DNA of 64,000 nt. Source: Mycobacterium sp. ITM-2016-00316. GTDB taxonomy: Bacteria; Actinomycetota; Actinomycetes; Mycobacteriales; Mycobacteriaceae. The position numbers were made by a program, and so were the translations under genes. Below the pieces are notes generated by a model. The model was not told the origin of the DNA. It saw only the letters and a list, made by a program, of their open reading frames with translations, and ran no database searches. This document shows positions 21,202 through 29,741 of the stretch, piece by piece (within the stretch, counting starts at the first letter, position 1; each line of letters begins with the position of its first letter). The DNA lies in NCBI RefSeq assembly GCF_002968335.2, contig NZ_CP134398.1, positions 868,001-932,000 on the forward strand. The letters run 5' to 3'.

Positions 21202-21379
21202 CGGACCCTCACGACATGCGCCTAGCAAAAATTGACGTAGCTGATAGTAAGCCCGGCCGCGATCCTTTGTGGCCGAATGCCGTCCCGATCGCAGACGTGA
21301 TTGTGCTTGCTGAATCGGCACGACAAGCTCGACGAGGCCACTCGATCGAAGTTTGCTAAGCCATACCTAAGTGGTTACG

Positions 21380-22216
21380 TCAGGCAGGGCTGCGCAGTGT
21401 CTGAACCATCTCGTTGATGACATCGGACTTCGGGGAGGCGGTGGCGCCCTCGCGCAACGAGATCAAAAAGACCACGGAGCCCTCCACGTTGGGCACCGTG
21501 GTGACGACCATGCTGTGCAACGCGTTCGGCCCGTTGCAGTCGTCGGCGGCGATGCCGGTCACCGTGGCCACCACCTGCACCGCGGGACGCGTCCCGATGG
21601 TGAAGTCACGAACTGTGCCCAACTCGACGTTCGGCACCGTCTCGCCCTGGGTGTATATCGGTGCCACCAGAGCCGATTCCTCGTCCAGGGCGGCCCGGAT
21701 ATCCGGATTCTTGGACCCGGCGACGCCCGACATCGCCAGGTTCTGCTTCGGGCATGCGGGGTTGGAGACGGTGGCCACCGCGCCGAGTTCCCGGATGACG
21801 CACTGACCTGCGGGGCAGGGCTTGGCCCAGCCCGATCGGACACCGCATTCCGCGACGGTCCAATCCGGCGGAGCGGCGTAGGCCAAGCCAAACCGATTGA
21901 TCGCCGCGTGCCATCCCGGCTGGGAACCCTCGTCGACGGATGCGGTGTAGCCGTCGCAGCTCATCGAGGAACTGACGACGCCGTCGTCCGGGCTCGATGG
22001 GACCGGCGGAGGTGCGGATTGAACCGTTGCCGACGCAGACGTCGACGATGCGGCCGGGCTGTCGGAGGTGTCGTTGCTGAACTGCTTGATCACGACCACC
22101 GACAGCACCACGATGACGACCACTGCAATCACCAGGGCGACCCACAGCAACGTCGTACGGTGCGGCTGCGGTTGGTTCTCTCCGGGGGGTCTGGAGCCTG
22201 GCGTGGGGTAGTTCAA
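21380..22216 (-). CDS. Membrane-anchored exported protein of unknown function, 278 residues
   Basis: Pro-rich cytoplasmic N-terminus, one hydrophobic segment (LLWVALVIAVVVIVVLSVVVI), a Ser/Ala/Pro-rich linker and an extracytoplasmic domain with several cysteines (SCDGYT, AECGV, PCPAGQC, PACPKQN, DDCNG) that could form disulphides. A TTG at 22216 has an excellent ribosome site (GGAGAGGG about five bases upstream). An ATG 14 codons upstream at 22258 is possible but has no such site. The gene lies directly upstream of the giant repeat gene on the same strand, with about 180 bp between them. I do not recognise a named family. Confidence 0.75.
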   Translation of the reverse strand: MNYPTPGSRPPGENQPQPHRTTLLWVALVIAVVVIVVLSVVVIKQFSNDTSDSPAASSTSASATVQSAPPPVPSSPDDGVVSSSMSCDGYTASVDEGSQPGWHAAINRFGLAYAAPPDWTVAECGVRSGWAKPCPAGQCVIRELGAVATVSNPACPKQNLAMSGVAGSKNPDIRAALDEESALVAPIYTQGETVPNVELGTVRDFTIGTRPAVQVVATVTGIAADDCNGPNALHSMVVTTVPNVEGSVVFLISLREGATASPKSDVINEMVQTLRSPA

Positions 22217-22372
22217 CGGGCCCTCTCCGTCGGTGCGGTCGCGTGGGGGCCTCACCATTTTGTGTGTCGGTGATTATTCAACGTCGATCGTTTTCTGGCT
22301 CGAGAGTTTGCGATTTGCTCCCGAACTGCCGACCGGGTCGGTGGAGGACGGCGGACCCGCCTGGCCCCAAAA

Positions 22373-23086
22373 TCAGCTCAGCGACATCTTGAACTCGGCC
22401 GCCAGCCCGTCGATCCCGGCCTGGATCGCCTCCAGCGCCGACGAGCGGGCCTTCAGCTTGCTGGCCACGTGCGCCTTCAGGTGCAGCGTCCCGGCATATT
22501 CCGCGGCGACCTCCTGGGCCCGCGACAGCACCGCCTCGCGCTCCACGATCTCGTCGAGCCAGCCGGCGGAGATCGCCGCGTCCCCGGCGAACACCGCGGC
22601 CACCGACACCGCCCGCGAGAACGCCGCAGCCGTCAGCCGCGCCCGCATGATCTCCAGCGCCGCCAGCGGCAGCGTCATCCCGATCACGACCTCGTTGGCC
22701 TGGCAGCGCGATCGCTCCGACCCCACCCGATGGTCACCACTGAGCAGCAGAAAGGACCCCATCGCGATCGCGGGCCCGGTCGCGGCCATCACCACCGGCG
22801 CCGGGAACGTCAGCGTCCGGATTGCCAATTCGAAACCGCCGGAGAGCATCCCGTGCCCGGCGTCCGCGTCACCGGAGGCGAATACGCTCAGGTCGAATCC
22901 GCCGCTGAACACCCGATCGTTGCCGGCCAGCACCACGGCCTTGACCGTGCCCGCGGCGATATCGGTCTCGGCCTGATCCAGAGCGGCATTGATGGAGGCC
23001 TGCATCGCCGGCGACAACGCGTTGACCTTGCCGTCGTCGAGCGTGATGGTCGCGACGGCTTCGTGAGCGGCGTAAGTGGCGGTCAT
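22373..23086 (-). CDS. echA3: Crotonase-family enoyl-CoA hydratase-like protein (EchA3-like)
   Basis: 237 residues, crotonase fold: VVLAGNDRVFSGGFDLSVF forms the first half of the oxyanion hole and TGPAIAMGSFLLLSGDHRVG the second. The ATG at 23086 begins MTATYAAHEAV; the 34 upstream open codons are unlike the family. In canonical hydratases the second motif carries a catalytic Glu (GGGCEL type). Here the equivalent is GSFLL, so that Glu is missing, while the Glu in ANEVVIG could be the second one. Hydratase activity on enoyl-CoA is therefore uncertain. The symbol rests on position near recC and length, recalled from M. tuberculosis. Confidence 0.82.
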   Translation of the reverse strand: MTATYAAHEAVATITLDDGKVNALSPAMQASINAALDQAETDIAAGTVKAVVLAGNDRVFSGGFDLSVFASGDADAGHGMLSGGFELAIRTLTFPAPVVMAATGPAIAMGSFLLLSGDHRVGSERSRCQANEVVIGMTLPLAALEIMRARLTAAAFSRAVSVAAVFAGDAAISAGWLDEIVEREAVLSRAQEVAAEYAGTLHLKAHVASKLKARSSALEAIQAGIDGLAAEFKMSLS

Positions 23087-23097
23087 GGGCCCGGATG

Positions 23098-23949
23098 TTA
23101 CGGAGCGCGGTGCTTGATTCCGATGGCGGGGCTGGAGTGGTGTCGCCCGTTGGACGCTTCCTGCGCAACCTGTTCCTGGCCGATCCACGGGAACTCCAGC
23201 TCGGCAGTCTCATCGGATTGCCGCGTCCGCCAACGGTCCTGCGTCTCGCGCACCGCCCGATTCATCCGGTCGATCTCGGCCCGGAACACCTCGGGCTGGG
23301 TCTCCTTGGAGGCGTAGTGGAAATAGGTCAGCACGCTGCGCAGCAGTTCCAGCTTCTGCTTCTCCCGCTTGGCCAGATCGTGGGTCGTCATCAGCTCGAG
23401 GCGCTGCACCGGCTGCAGTGTCGCCCAGTCCAGCACCACGTCGGCATCGAACTCACGGCCCTTACCGCCGGCGGGCCGGTCCCCGTAACGCACCGTGCCC
23501 TCGAACCGGGCCCGGATCTGCCCGCCGAACTCCTCGCGGCTGATCGCCGAATCCCACACAGTTCGCCACTCCTGCCCCGGCGCGAGCTGAATGAGTTCGC
23601 TGGGCAACCGGAGTTCGGCGATCTCGGGCAGCCCGTCCTCGCGAGAGTCCTCGTAGCGGCCGACCGTCAGCGGATGCGTGAACTCGAACCTGATGTTGTG
23701 CGCCGCGGACTTCCCGAAGTTGCGCACCACGAGTTCGATGACATGCCAGTCCGCGGGATGCGGCTCCATGTAGACCACCACGTGTGGCCGCAGCTCATCG
23801 CTCTTGATCAGGCGATTCCGCTTGAGCGCACGCGCGGTGAACAGCAGGGCGCTCAGCCCGAGTGCCAGCCCCGCCCACGCTGCGATCGTCAGCCATCCGG
23901 CCGACCCCAGGCCGCTCAGATCGGCCCACCGATCCCTAAACCATTCCAC
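23098..23949 (-). CDS. Hypothetical single-pass membrane protein, 283 residues
   Basis: One hydrophobic helix near residues 18-38 (WLTIAAWAGLALGLSALLFTARAL), followed by a probably beta-rich domain (LRPHVVVYMEPHPADWHVIELVVRNFGKSAAHNI) that resembles domains in other actinobacterial one-helix proteins of unknown function, and a charged C-terminal helical region. It ends 11 bp before the echA3 start on the same strand, so the two are probably co-transcribed. No catalytic motif is visible. Confidence 0.72.
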   Translation of the reverse strand: MEWFRDRWADLSGLGSAGWLTIAAWAGLALGLSALLFTARALKRNRLIKSDELRPHVVVYMEPHPADWHVIELVVRNFGKSAAHNIRFEFTHPLTVGRYEDSREDGLPEIAELRLPSELIQLAPGQEWRTVWDSAISREEFGGQIRARFEGTVRYGDRPAGGKGREFDADVVLDWATLQPVQRLELMTTHDLAKREKQKLELLRSVLTYFHYASKETQPEVFRAEIDRMNRAVRETQDRWRTRQSDETAELEFPWIGQEQVAQEASNGRHHSSPAIGIKHRAP

Positions 23950-24009
23950 CGCGACCTCACCTGATCATCCGATTGCGCCTCGGACATTAGCGCTTCGCTG
24001 GTGATCGCG

Positions 24010-24030
24010 TAAACCGCAACGCGCGGTTTA
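24010..24030 (-). terminator. Short stem-loop downstream of the DUF2235-like gene
   Basis: TAAACCGC and GCGGTTTA form an 8-bp perfect stem with a 5-base loop, about 10 bp after the stop of the minus-strand gene at 24041. There is no T-run after it, so termination is only a guess. Confidence 0.35.
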
Positions 24031-24040
24031 GCTGGTGAGC

Positions 24041-24907
24041 TCAGGACGCCGCGGCGAGCGCCCTCGGCCGCAGTGGCGGGGCCGAGGTGCCGGCCATCAA
24101 GCGCTCCCCGCGGTCCAGCCAGTCCTGATCGGCCCATTCGACCTGGGCCGGAAGCCGGCGCCAGTACCGCGGATGCGCCCGCACATGCATCTGGACGCTG
24201 GCGTGCACGACGGCATCGGCCGGCAACCGGCGCAGCCCCACGTTCAGCGCCGAGCTTTCCGGCTCGGCATGCACCGACGGAGTGCGGTCCAGCCGCAGCC
24301 CGGCCCGCTCGGCGCCGTCGAGCATCCACTCCAGCGTCAGCGGGCTGGAGACGATGTCGCGGTGCGATCCGCGGAACCACACCTCGTCCACGCCCTCGAC
24401 GCGCTGCAGGTTCGGCGCGCCGTCGATGGCCACGGCGTGGCGGCCGGCGATGACGTTGACCGGCCCGGCCGTCCCGCGGATGCGGGTGGCATCCCACAAC
24501 CCCAGGAAACGCACCGGCAGCGTGATGTCGTCGTGCTCGGCCAGTCCGGCGGCGACCTCGGTGACGTGCCGCCATTCCTGTGCGGTGCGCGAGGTCCGCG
24601 GCAGTGCGTAGGTGGCCAGCATGTAGCTGCGCAGATCGCCGTCGAGCACACCGATGGTGCCCAGCAGGCGGGTCAGCGCCTGAGCGCAGGCCGCGCCGCT
24701 ACCGGCCCCGAAGACATAGACATCGTCACCGGGATGCCAGTGATCGACCAGGTGCGTGTAGGCGGCGGCGACCGATGCGCGGGCATCTTCGGGTCGGCTG
24801 TTGGTGTACTGCCGCCAGCCGAACTGTCCGCCCTGATCGACGAGCCGGAAGAGCGTTGTGGCATTGCTTTCCCCAGAGTGGTCGAAACACAACACGATGT
24901 TCTTCAT
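24041..24907 (-). CDS. DUF2235-like (Tle1-like alpha/beta hydrolase fold) protein, 288 residues
   Basis: The start MKNIVLCFDHSGESNATTLFRLVDQ resembles the DUF2235 N-terminus (KNIVLCFDGTGN type), a fold shared with T6SS phospholipases. The nucleophile elbow, normally GFSRGA, reads FGAGSGAACAQAL, so the catalytic Ser of GxSxG appears to be Gly. FLGLWDATRI matches the family block GVWDTV. The ATG at 24907 follows a G-rich ribosome site; a GTG two codons upstream is also possible. With the nucleophile apparently lost, a catalytic role is doubtful. Neighbours give no functional clue. Confidence 0.75.
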   Translation of the reverse strand: MKNIVLCFDHSGESNATTLFRLVDQGGQFGWRQYTNSRPEDARASVAAAYTHLVDHWHPGDDVYVFGAGSGAACAQALTRLLGTIGVLDGDLRSYMLATYALPRTSRTAQEWRHVTEVAAGLAEHDDITLPVRFLGLWDATRIRGTAGPVNVIAGRHAVAIDGAPNLQRVEGVDEVWFRGSHRDIVSSPLTLEWMLDGAERAGLRLDRTPSVHAEPESSALNVGLRRLPADAVVHASVQMHVRAHPRYWRRLPAQVEWADQDWLDRGERLMAGTSAPPLRPRALAAAS

Positions 24908-25106
24908 GGCCACCCCCCGCGCTACTCCGCAAACTGACGCTAGCGAACAATTCTGCCAACATCGCCCTGGTACTGCTAGGGCGTAATCTCGCTGAAGGCT
25001 GAGTCTTCGTCAACGAAATCCGGCGTCAAAAGGCTACCTGGCGACGGAATCGGTTGTCTATCCGCCAAATGGCGTACAGCGTCAATTGTTTGCAAGCAAC
25101 GAAGGC

Positions 25107-26168
25107 TCAGGAAAGAGGCAGAACCGCGCCCGGGCTGGCCAGGTCACCGTGGACCTCCAGGGACTCCGGAGCGGTACCGGGCGGCACGTCGTAGGCGAAG
25201 GCGACATCGACCGGTTGGCCGGGGTACAGCACCGCCGAGATGCCGCCGAGGTAGAACGTGCTCTCGGTTTCGGTGTTGAAGGTCTGCCCGCCGGCGTTGA
25301 GTACCTGCTGGTCGGCGAGGAACGTGGCGGGCAGTTCACCGTTGTTGAGCAATGTCAGGCGTACGACGACGAACTCGCCGGAGGCCGTCTTGGTGAGCAG
25401 CTCGTTGTCGGCGGCCGAGACCGTCGGGGTGATCTCCACGCCGTTGCTGGTGATCGCGACGTCGCCGTCGGAGACCTGTCCGCCGGCGCCGATGACCTCG
25501 CCCTCGGCGGTCCCGGCCGGGTCGGTGGAATCCGTTGCCGGTGCCGTCGTCCCAGCAGTCTCGGAGGTCTCCTCAGCCCCGGTGGCCTCAGTGGAATTGG
25601 TGCCGGGGTCGGCGAAGGCGAACGCCCACACCAGCACTGCGACCAGGACGGCCAACAGCCCGCCGACACCGATGAGATAGCCCTTCAGCGGACCGGAAGA
25701 ACCGGCCTCGGTCGGCGGTGCGGTGGTGGCGAACGCCACGGGCTCGGTCGGGGGCGTCGGCACCGCCGCGGCGGGCGGCTCGGGCAGCTGCACGACGGCG
25801 GTGGGCTGATCCTGCTCGACGAGTTCGACGACGGTCGTCGGCTCATCCGCGGACACCTCCGTCTCTTCGGCGGGCGCGGGTTCGACCTCGTCGACGACGG
25901 GTTCCTCGGGCTCCGGTGCCGCGTCGGCCTCGGGAGTCTCGACCTCACTGACGGGCTCGGCCTTTCCGGCCTCGTCCCAGGACGGCATCGTCATGTCCTC
26001 GGGCCACGGCGGCAGTTCGCTCGGCCAGGCCGACGTCTCTTCGGTGGACGCAGACGGCTCGGTGGCGTCGGGCCCGTGATCGCTCCACGCGGCACCGTCC
26101 CAATAGCGTTGACCTCCGGATCCGTCGGGATCTGGGTACCAGCCGGCCGTGGTCGGCGGTGTCGTCAT
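25107..26168 (-). CDS. DUF2510 / DUF4352-type membrane protein, 353 residues
   Basis: The ATG at 26168 follows AGGGAGG. Residues 7-32 (AGWYPDPDG...QRYWDGAAWSDH) are a classic DUF2510 motif. A long acidic Pro/Glu/Thr linker follows, then one membrane helix (LIGVGGLLAVLVAVLVWAFAFA). The extracellular C-terminal domain (from about residue 230; FVVVRLTLLNNGELPATFLADQQVL) fits the Telokin-like DUF4352 Ig fold common in actinobacterial surface proteins. Function is unknown; the layout suggests a surface sensor or envelope-associated protein. Confidence 0.82.
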   Translation of the reverse strand: MTTPPTTAGWYPDPDGSGGQRYWDGAAWSDHGPDATEPSASTEETSAWPSELPPWPEDMTMPSWDEAGKAEPVSEVETPEADAAPEPEEPVVDEVEPAPAEETEVSADEPTTVVELVEQDQPTAVVQLPEPPAAAVPTPPTEPVAFATTAPPTEAGSSGPLKGYLIGVGGLLAVLVAVLVWAFAFADPGTNSTEATGAEETSETAGTTAPATDSTDPAGTAEGEVIGAGGQVSDGDVAITSNGVEITPTVSAADNELLTKTASGEFVVVRLTLLNNGELPATFLADQQVLNAGGQTFNTETESTFYLGGISAVLYPGQPVDVAFAYDVPPGTAPESLEVHGDLASPGAVLPLS

Positions 26169-26268
26169 GCGGGGTTTCCTCCCTATGTGCGCCACCGGGG
26201 CGCTGTGACCTCGCAGAATAGTCCAGGCGCAGGTATGCCGCGAGAGTATTGCGGGTCGAGCGGCGCGC

Positions 26269-26988
26269 TCAGCCGCCCATCAGCATGCGCCACTGGTCCA
26301 GATTGCTGGCGCGGTAGACGTAATTGGAGCGCTTCACATCCGAGAGCGGGGCGCTCGGCTCCGCGGAGTACCAGTGGCCTGGGAAGACCGTCGGATCGCC
26401 CGACAGCGTCGACAGCGACTGCAGGCTGCGGAACATGTCGTCGACGTTGCCGCCCGGGAAGTCGGTGCGTCCGCAGCCCTCCAGGAACAGCGTGTCCCCG
26501 GCGACCAGTCGGCCGTCGAGCAGGAAGCACTGGCTGCCCGGGGTGTGCCCGGGGGTGTGCAGCAGTTCGATGTCGATATCGCCGACGTTGACCTTGTCGC
26601 CGTGCTCATGTGCGGTCAGATCGCTCATCGCGATCCCGGTGACCTGTGAAACCCATTCGGCCTCAAGTGAATTCACGTGCACCGGCACGCTCACCCGCTC
26701 CAGCAGCTCGGCCACGCCGGCCAGCGTGAAGCCCATCATGGTGCCGCCGACATGGTCGGGGTGGTGGTGGCTGACCAGCACCCCGGACAGCCGCATGCCG
26801 TCGGCCTCGAGCGCGTCGACCAGTTCGCCTGCCGAATACGCCGGGTCGACCACCACCGCGTCACCGGTCTCCCGGTCGCCGATCAGGTAGGCGAAATTGC
26901 GCATCTGCTGGGCAATCGGATCGGCGGCCGCGAAATCGCGGCCCGAGAGCAGCTGGCGGAAGTACAGGCGATCTGCGTCGGAAGCCAT
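26269..26988 (-). CDS. Metallo-beta-lactamase-fold hydrolase (glyoxalase II-like)
   Basis: Thiolester hydrolase-type MBL protein of 239 residues. The metal-binding motif VSHHHPDHVGG, the later His in LLHTPGHTPGSQ, the bridging Asp in VAGDTLF and the C-terminal His in VFPGHW are all present. The ATG at 26988 is preceded by AAGGTG; a start at 27024 is also open. The gene occupies the position of the glyoxalase II-like gene near rpmG2 in M. tuberculosis, as I recall it. Mycobacteria use mycothiol, so an S-acyl-mycothiol is a likelier substrate than a glutathione thioester (inference). It diverges from the NsrR-type gene. Confidence 0.87.
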   Translation of the reverse strand: MASDADRLYFRQLLSGRDFAAADPIAQQMRNFAYLIGDRETGDAVVVDPAYSAGELVDALEADGMRLSGVLVSHHHPDHVGGTMMGFTLAGVAELLERVSVPVHVNSLEAEWVSQVTGIAMSDLTAHEHGDKVNVGDIDIELLHTPGHTPGSQCFLLDGRLVAGDTLFLEGCGRTDFPGGNVDDMFRSLQSLSTLSGDPTVFPGHWYSAEPSAPLSDVKRSNYVYRASNLDQWRMLMGG

Positions 26989-27078
26989 GCGCAACACCTT
27001 ATGGGTACGCGTCGTACCGCTCATAACCGCAGGTCTAAAAACCGCACGTCAGCGCGTGTTTGACGGCACAGGCGCCAA

Positions 27079-27094
27079 ATCTGGTATTTCAGAT
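27079..27094. promoter_or_regulatory. Palindromic candidate operator for the NsrR-type regulator
   Basis: ATCTG-GTATTT-CAGAT is a perfect 5+5 inverted repeat with a 6-bp spacer, ending 23 bp before the regulator start, in the 129-bp divergent region shared with the MBL gene. It fits an autoregulatory site controlling the regulator and the flavohaemoglobin gene. Inference from symmetry and position. Confidence 0.5.
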
Positions 27095-27117
27095 GCAGGA
27101 TTACTAGCGTCACAGCC

Positions 27118-27567
27118 ATGCAACTCACCCGGTTCACCGATCTGGGGCTGCGCACCATGATGCTGCTGGCCGCGGGCGACGCGGCCGATCGCCGCATCAC
27201 CACCCGAACCATCGCCGTCGGCGCCGACGCCTCCGAGCATCACATCGCCAAGGCCGTCGCGCGCCTGGCCGACCTCGGCATGGTCAACGCCCGGCGCGGA
27301 CGGGTGGGCGGGCTGTCGCTGACCGAGGCCGGCCGCACCGTGTCGCTGGGCTGGCTGGTGCGCCGACTCGAAGGCGACGCCGAGGTCATCGACTGCGCCG
27401 GCGGCGCCACCCCGTGCCCGCTGATCGCCGGGTGCCGGCTGCGCCGCGTGCTGGCCGAGGCCAAAGAGGCCTTCTACCGCGAACTCGACAACCACACGCT
27501 CCAAGACCTGACCGGTGGCGGCTTGCTGCCGGTCGTGACTCTCCCGCTCGAAAGGACCACTCGATGA
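27118..27567 (+). CDS. nsrR: Rrf2-family Fe-S transcriptional regulator, NsrR-type
   Basis: 149 residues. N-terminal winged helix (MQLTRFTDLGLRTMMLLAA...HHIAKAVARLADLGMV...RGRVGGLSL) and three cysteines (C93, C100, C106; CAGGATPCPLIAGC) that fit an Rrf2 Fe-S cluster site. Proteins of this type sense nitric oxide through the cluster and repress detoxification genes. Its stop overlaps the flavohaemoglobin ATG by 4 bp (ATGA), so the two are one translational unit, which strongly supports an NO-sensing role. A palindrome upstream is the likely binding site. Confidence 0.87.
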   Translation: MQLTRFTDLGLRTMMLLAAGDAADRRITTRTIAVGADASEHHIAKAVARLADLGMVNARRGRVGGLSLTEAGRTVSLGWLVRRLEGDAEVIDCAGGATPCPLIAGCRLRRVLAEAKEAFYRELDNHTLQDLTGGGLLPVVTLPLERTTR

Positions 27568-28700
27568 CCGTCACCACCCCCGCACAGGACCTGGAACCCG
27601 CCCATGCCGAAATGATCACGGCCACGCTGCCGTTGGTCGGGGCCAATATCGACGCGATCACCCGGGAGTTCTACCGGCGGCTCTTCGAGGCGCACCCGTC
27701 GCTGCTGCGCAATCTGTTCAACCGGGGCAATCAGGCCCAGGGCGCTCAGCAGCGCGCACTGGCGGCGTCCATCGCGACCTTCGCGACGCATCTGGTGAAT
27801 CCGGACCTGCCGCATCCGGCCGAGCTGCTGTCGCGGATCGGGCACAAGCACGCGTCGCTGGGCATCACCGCCGACCAGTACCCGATCGTGCACGAGCACC
27901 TGTTCGCCGCGATCGTGCAGGTGCTGGGCGCCGAGACCGTCACCGCCGAGGTCGCCGAGGCCTGGGACCGCGTCTACTGGATCATGGCGCAGACGCTGAT
28001 CGACATGGAGCGTGCGCTCTATGAAGAGGCCGGGGTGGCCGCCGGTGATGTCTATCGGCGCGGGCGGGTCACGGGCCGGGTCGACGATCCGTCCGGGGTG
28101 GTCCTGGTGACCGTCGGCGGCCTCGATGCCGATTTCGAGCCGGGGCAGTACGTGTCGGTCGGGGTGACGCTGCCCGACGGCGCCCGCCAGTTGCGGCAGT
28201 ACAGCCTGGTCAATGCTCCCGGCGGCGGTGAGCTGACCTTCGCGGTCAAACCGGCCGGTGAGGTGTCGGACTGGATCCGGGACCACCTGCATGTCGGTGA
28301 CCTGATCGACGTGACCGTCCCGTTCGGTGATCTGCCCGCCCCGCAGCCGGGTGTCCCGCTGGTGCTCATCTCGGCGGGCATCGGCATCACCCCGATGCTC
28401 GGCATCCTGGAAGCGCTGCCGGCCGACGCGCGGGTGCAGGTGCTGCACGCCGACCGCAGCCAAGCGACCCACCCGCTGCGGGAACGTCAGCGCGAACTCG
28501 TCGAGAAGCTGCCCAACGCGACCCTGCAGCTCTGGTACGAGGACCTGATGTCGTTGGACGGGGTCGAGTTGCCCGCCGACGCCGAGGTCTACCTGTGCGG
28601 CAACGACGGCTTCGTGCGCGCGGTGCGCGACCAGCTGCTCGCGCGCGGAGTGACCCGGGTGCACTGCGAGCTGTTCAGCCCGAACGACTGGCTGCTGTAG
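27564..28700 (+). CDS. hmp: Flavohaemoglobin (nitric oxide dioxygenase)
   Basis: 378 residues. Converts NO and O2 to nitrate using NAD(P)H. The globin domain is at about 1-150; the proximal His is H96 in KHASLGI, aligned with the KHTSF block of E. coli Hmp. The FAD-binding part of the reductase contains RQYSLVNAP and the nucleotide-binding part AGIGITPML; the C-terminal block CELFSPNDW is also flavohaemoglobin-like. It is somewhat shorter than E. coli Hmp (396). The start overlaps the regulator stop. A 53-bp palindromic element begins six bases after the stop and may end transcription. Confidence 0.92.
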   Translation: MTVTTPAQDLEPAHAEMITATLPLVGANIDAITREFYRRLFEAHPSLLRNLFNRGNQAQGAQQRALAASIATFATHLVNPDLPHPAELLSRIGHKHASLGITADQYPIVHEHLFAAIVQVLGAETVTAEVAEAWDRVYWIMAQTLIDMERALYEEAGVAAGDVYRRGRVTGRVDDPSGVVLVTVGGLDADFEPGQYVSVGVTLPDGARQLRQYSLVNAPGGGELTFAVKPAGEVSDWIRDHLHVGDLIDVTVPFGDLPAPQPGVPLVLISAGIGITPMLGILEALPADARVQVLHADRSQATHPLRERQRELVEKLPNATLQLWYEDLMSLDGVELPADAEVYLCGNDGFVRAVRDQLLARGVTRVHCELFSPNDWLL

Positions 28701-28706
28701 TTCGGT

Positions 28707-28830
28707 GTACGTGGCTTCAGCTTCGTGACGATGCCTGTCGCGGAACTGAAGCCACGTACGACTCGGCGCCGATTTTCGTACCGGGGTTCAGCCGCACCGG
28801 GGTTCTCGACGCGAAACTGAAACTACGTAG
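28707..28830. repeat. Two 53-bp palindromic elements in tandem (28707-28759 and 28778-28830)
   Basis: Element A has perfect 14-bp arms, GTACGTGGCTTCAG and CTGAAGCCACGTAC, around a 25-base loop. Element B is also exactly 53 bp, begins GTAC with a TTCAGC block at the same offset and ends CGCGAAACTGAAACTACGTA. I count 34 of 53 matching positions, concentrated in the arms, while the loops differ. A related half-site (ACGTGGTTTCAG) lies at 29744-29755, just after the stop of the next gene. They resemble a dispersed REP/MITE-like or hairpin family. Confidence 0.7.
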
Positions 28831-28898
28831 TCGGGAGTTATCCACAGGAGCCCAGTCCAGGGGCTGTTTTCGCGGGCAGCACGTGCCAGCATCCCGTC

Positions 28899-29741
28899 AT
28901 GGGGGTCGTGATCGGCAGTGAAGCGTTGGCGGCAGGCACAGTGACGCGGCACGAGTTGCGGACGCGATATCGACGGATGCTCCCTGATGTCTACGGCCCG
29001 CCGAACCCGTCCATTCGGGATCGGGCGGGTGGAGCGTGGTTGTGGTCGAGGCGCCGCGGGGTGATCGCGGGCGTCGCGGCGTCGGCGCTGCACTACGCCA
29101 AGTGGGTCGACGATGACGTCCCGATCGAGATGCTGTGGCGCAACACCCATCCGCCGAAGGGGCTGATCGTCCGTAACGAGGCGTGGGCCGAAGATGAGGT
29201 GACGACAGTCGCCGGTATCAGAGTCACGACGCGTGCCCGGACGATCTTCGACCTCGGCCGGCATCTTGAGCGCGATGCGGCGGTGGCCCGGATCGATGCC
29301 CTGCTCAATCGCGGAAAGGTGACGATCGACGACGTGCTGCCCTTGATCACCCGTTATCCCTGTGCCCGTGGGATGCCTTGTCTGAGGACGGCGCTCGGTC
29401 TGGTCGACGCCGGCGCGGACTCGCCCCGCGAGACCCGGCTCCGGCTGGCGTTGACGGACGCAGGTATGCGGCCGACTGGCACGCAGATCGTCGTGCGTGA
29501 CACCCGGGGACGCATCATCGCCAAGGTTGACATGGGCTGGGAGGACCTCAAGATCGCCGTGCAGTACGACGGCGGACACCACCAGACCGATCGCGTGACC
29601 TACGTCCGCGACCAGAAGGTCAATCGGGATCTGGCGGCGTTGGGCTGGATCGTCATCCGGGTGATCGCCGAGGACTCCGACGCCGACGCTGTCGGCCGCG
29701 TCGCCGCCGCGTTGTACAGCCGCGGGTGGCGTGCCGCGTGA
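28899..29741 (+). CDS. AbiEi-like / DUF559 nuclease-fold protein, 280 residues
   Basis: The N-terminal part (VTRHELRTRYRRMLPDVYGPP) resembles the winged-helix region of AbiEi-type antitoxin-like proteins. The C-terminal part (KVDMGWEDLKIAVQYDGGHHQTD...LGWIVIRVIAED) has the Vsr/DUF559 restriction-endonuclease-like pattern, with an Asp, Gln and His in the expected places. Families of this type occur in many copies in mycobacteria. No toxin partner is encoded beside it. Palindromic elements lie upstream and a related half-site just downstream. Function is unproven: nuclease-like by fold, possibly defence-related. Confidence 0.8.
   Translation: MGVVIGSEALAAGTVTRHELRTRYRRMLPDVYGPPNPSIRDRAGGAWLWSRRRGVIAGVAASALHYAKWVDDDVPIEMLWRNTHPPKGLIVRNEAWAEDEVTTVAGIRVTTRARTIFDLGRHLERDAAVARIDALLNRGKVTIDDVLPLITRYPCARGMPCLRTALGLVDAGADSPRETRLRLALTDAGMRPTGTQIVVRDTRGRIIAKVDMGWEDLKIAVQYDGGHHQTDRVTYVRDQKVNRDLAALGWIVIRVIAEDSDADAVGRVAAALYSRGWRAA

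Noticed and set aside
27474..28664. 396-codon minus-strand frame opposite hmp
   Set aside because: Shadow of the flavohaemoglobin gene; no conserved motif.
28899..29741. Toxin-antitoxin pair
   Set aside because: The N-terminus resembles AbiEi antitoxins, but there is no AbiEii toxin gene next to it.
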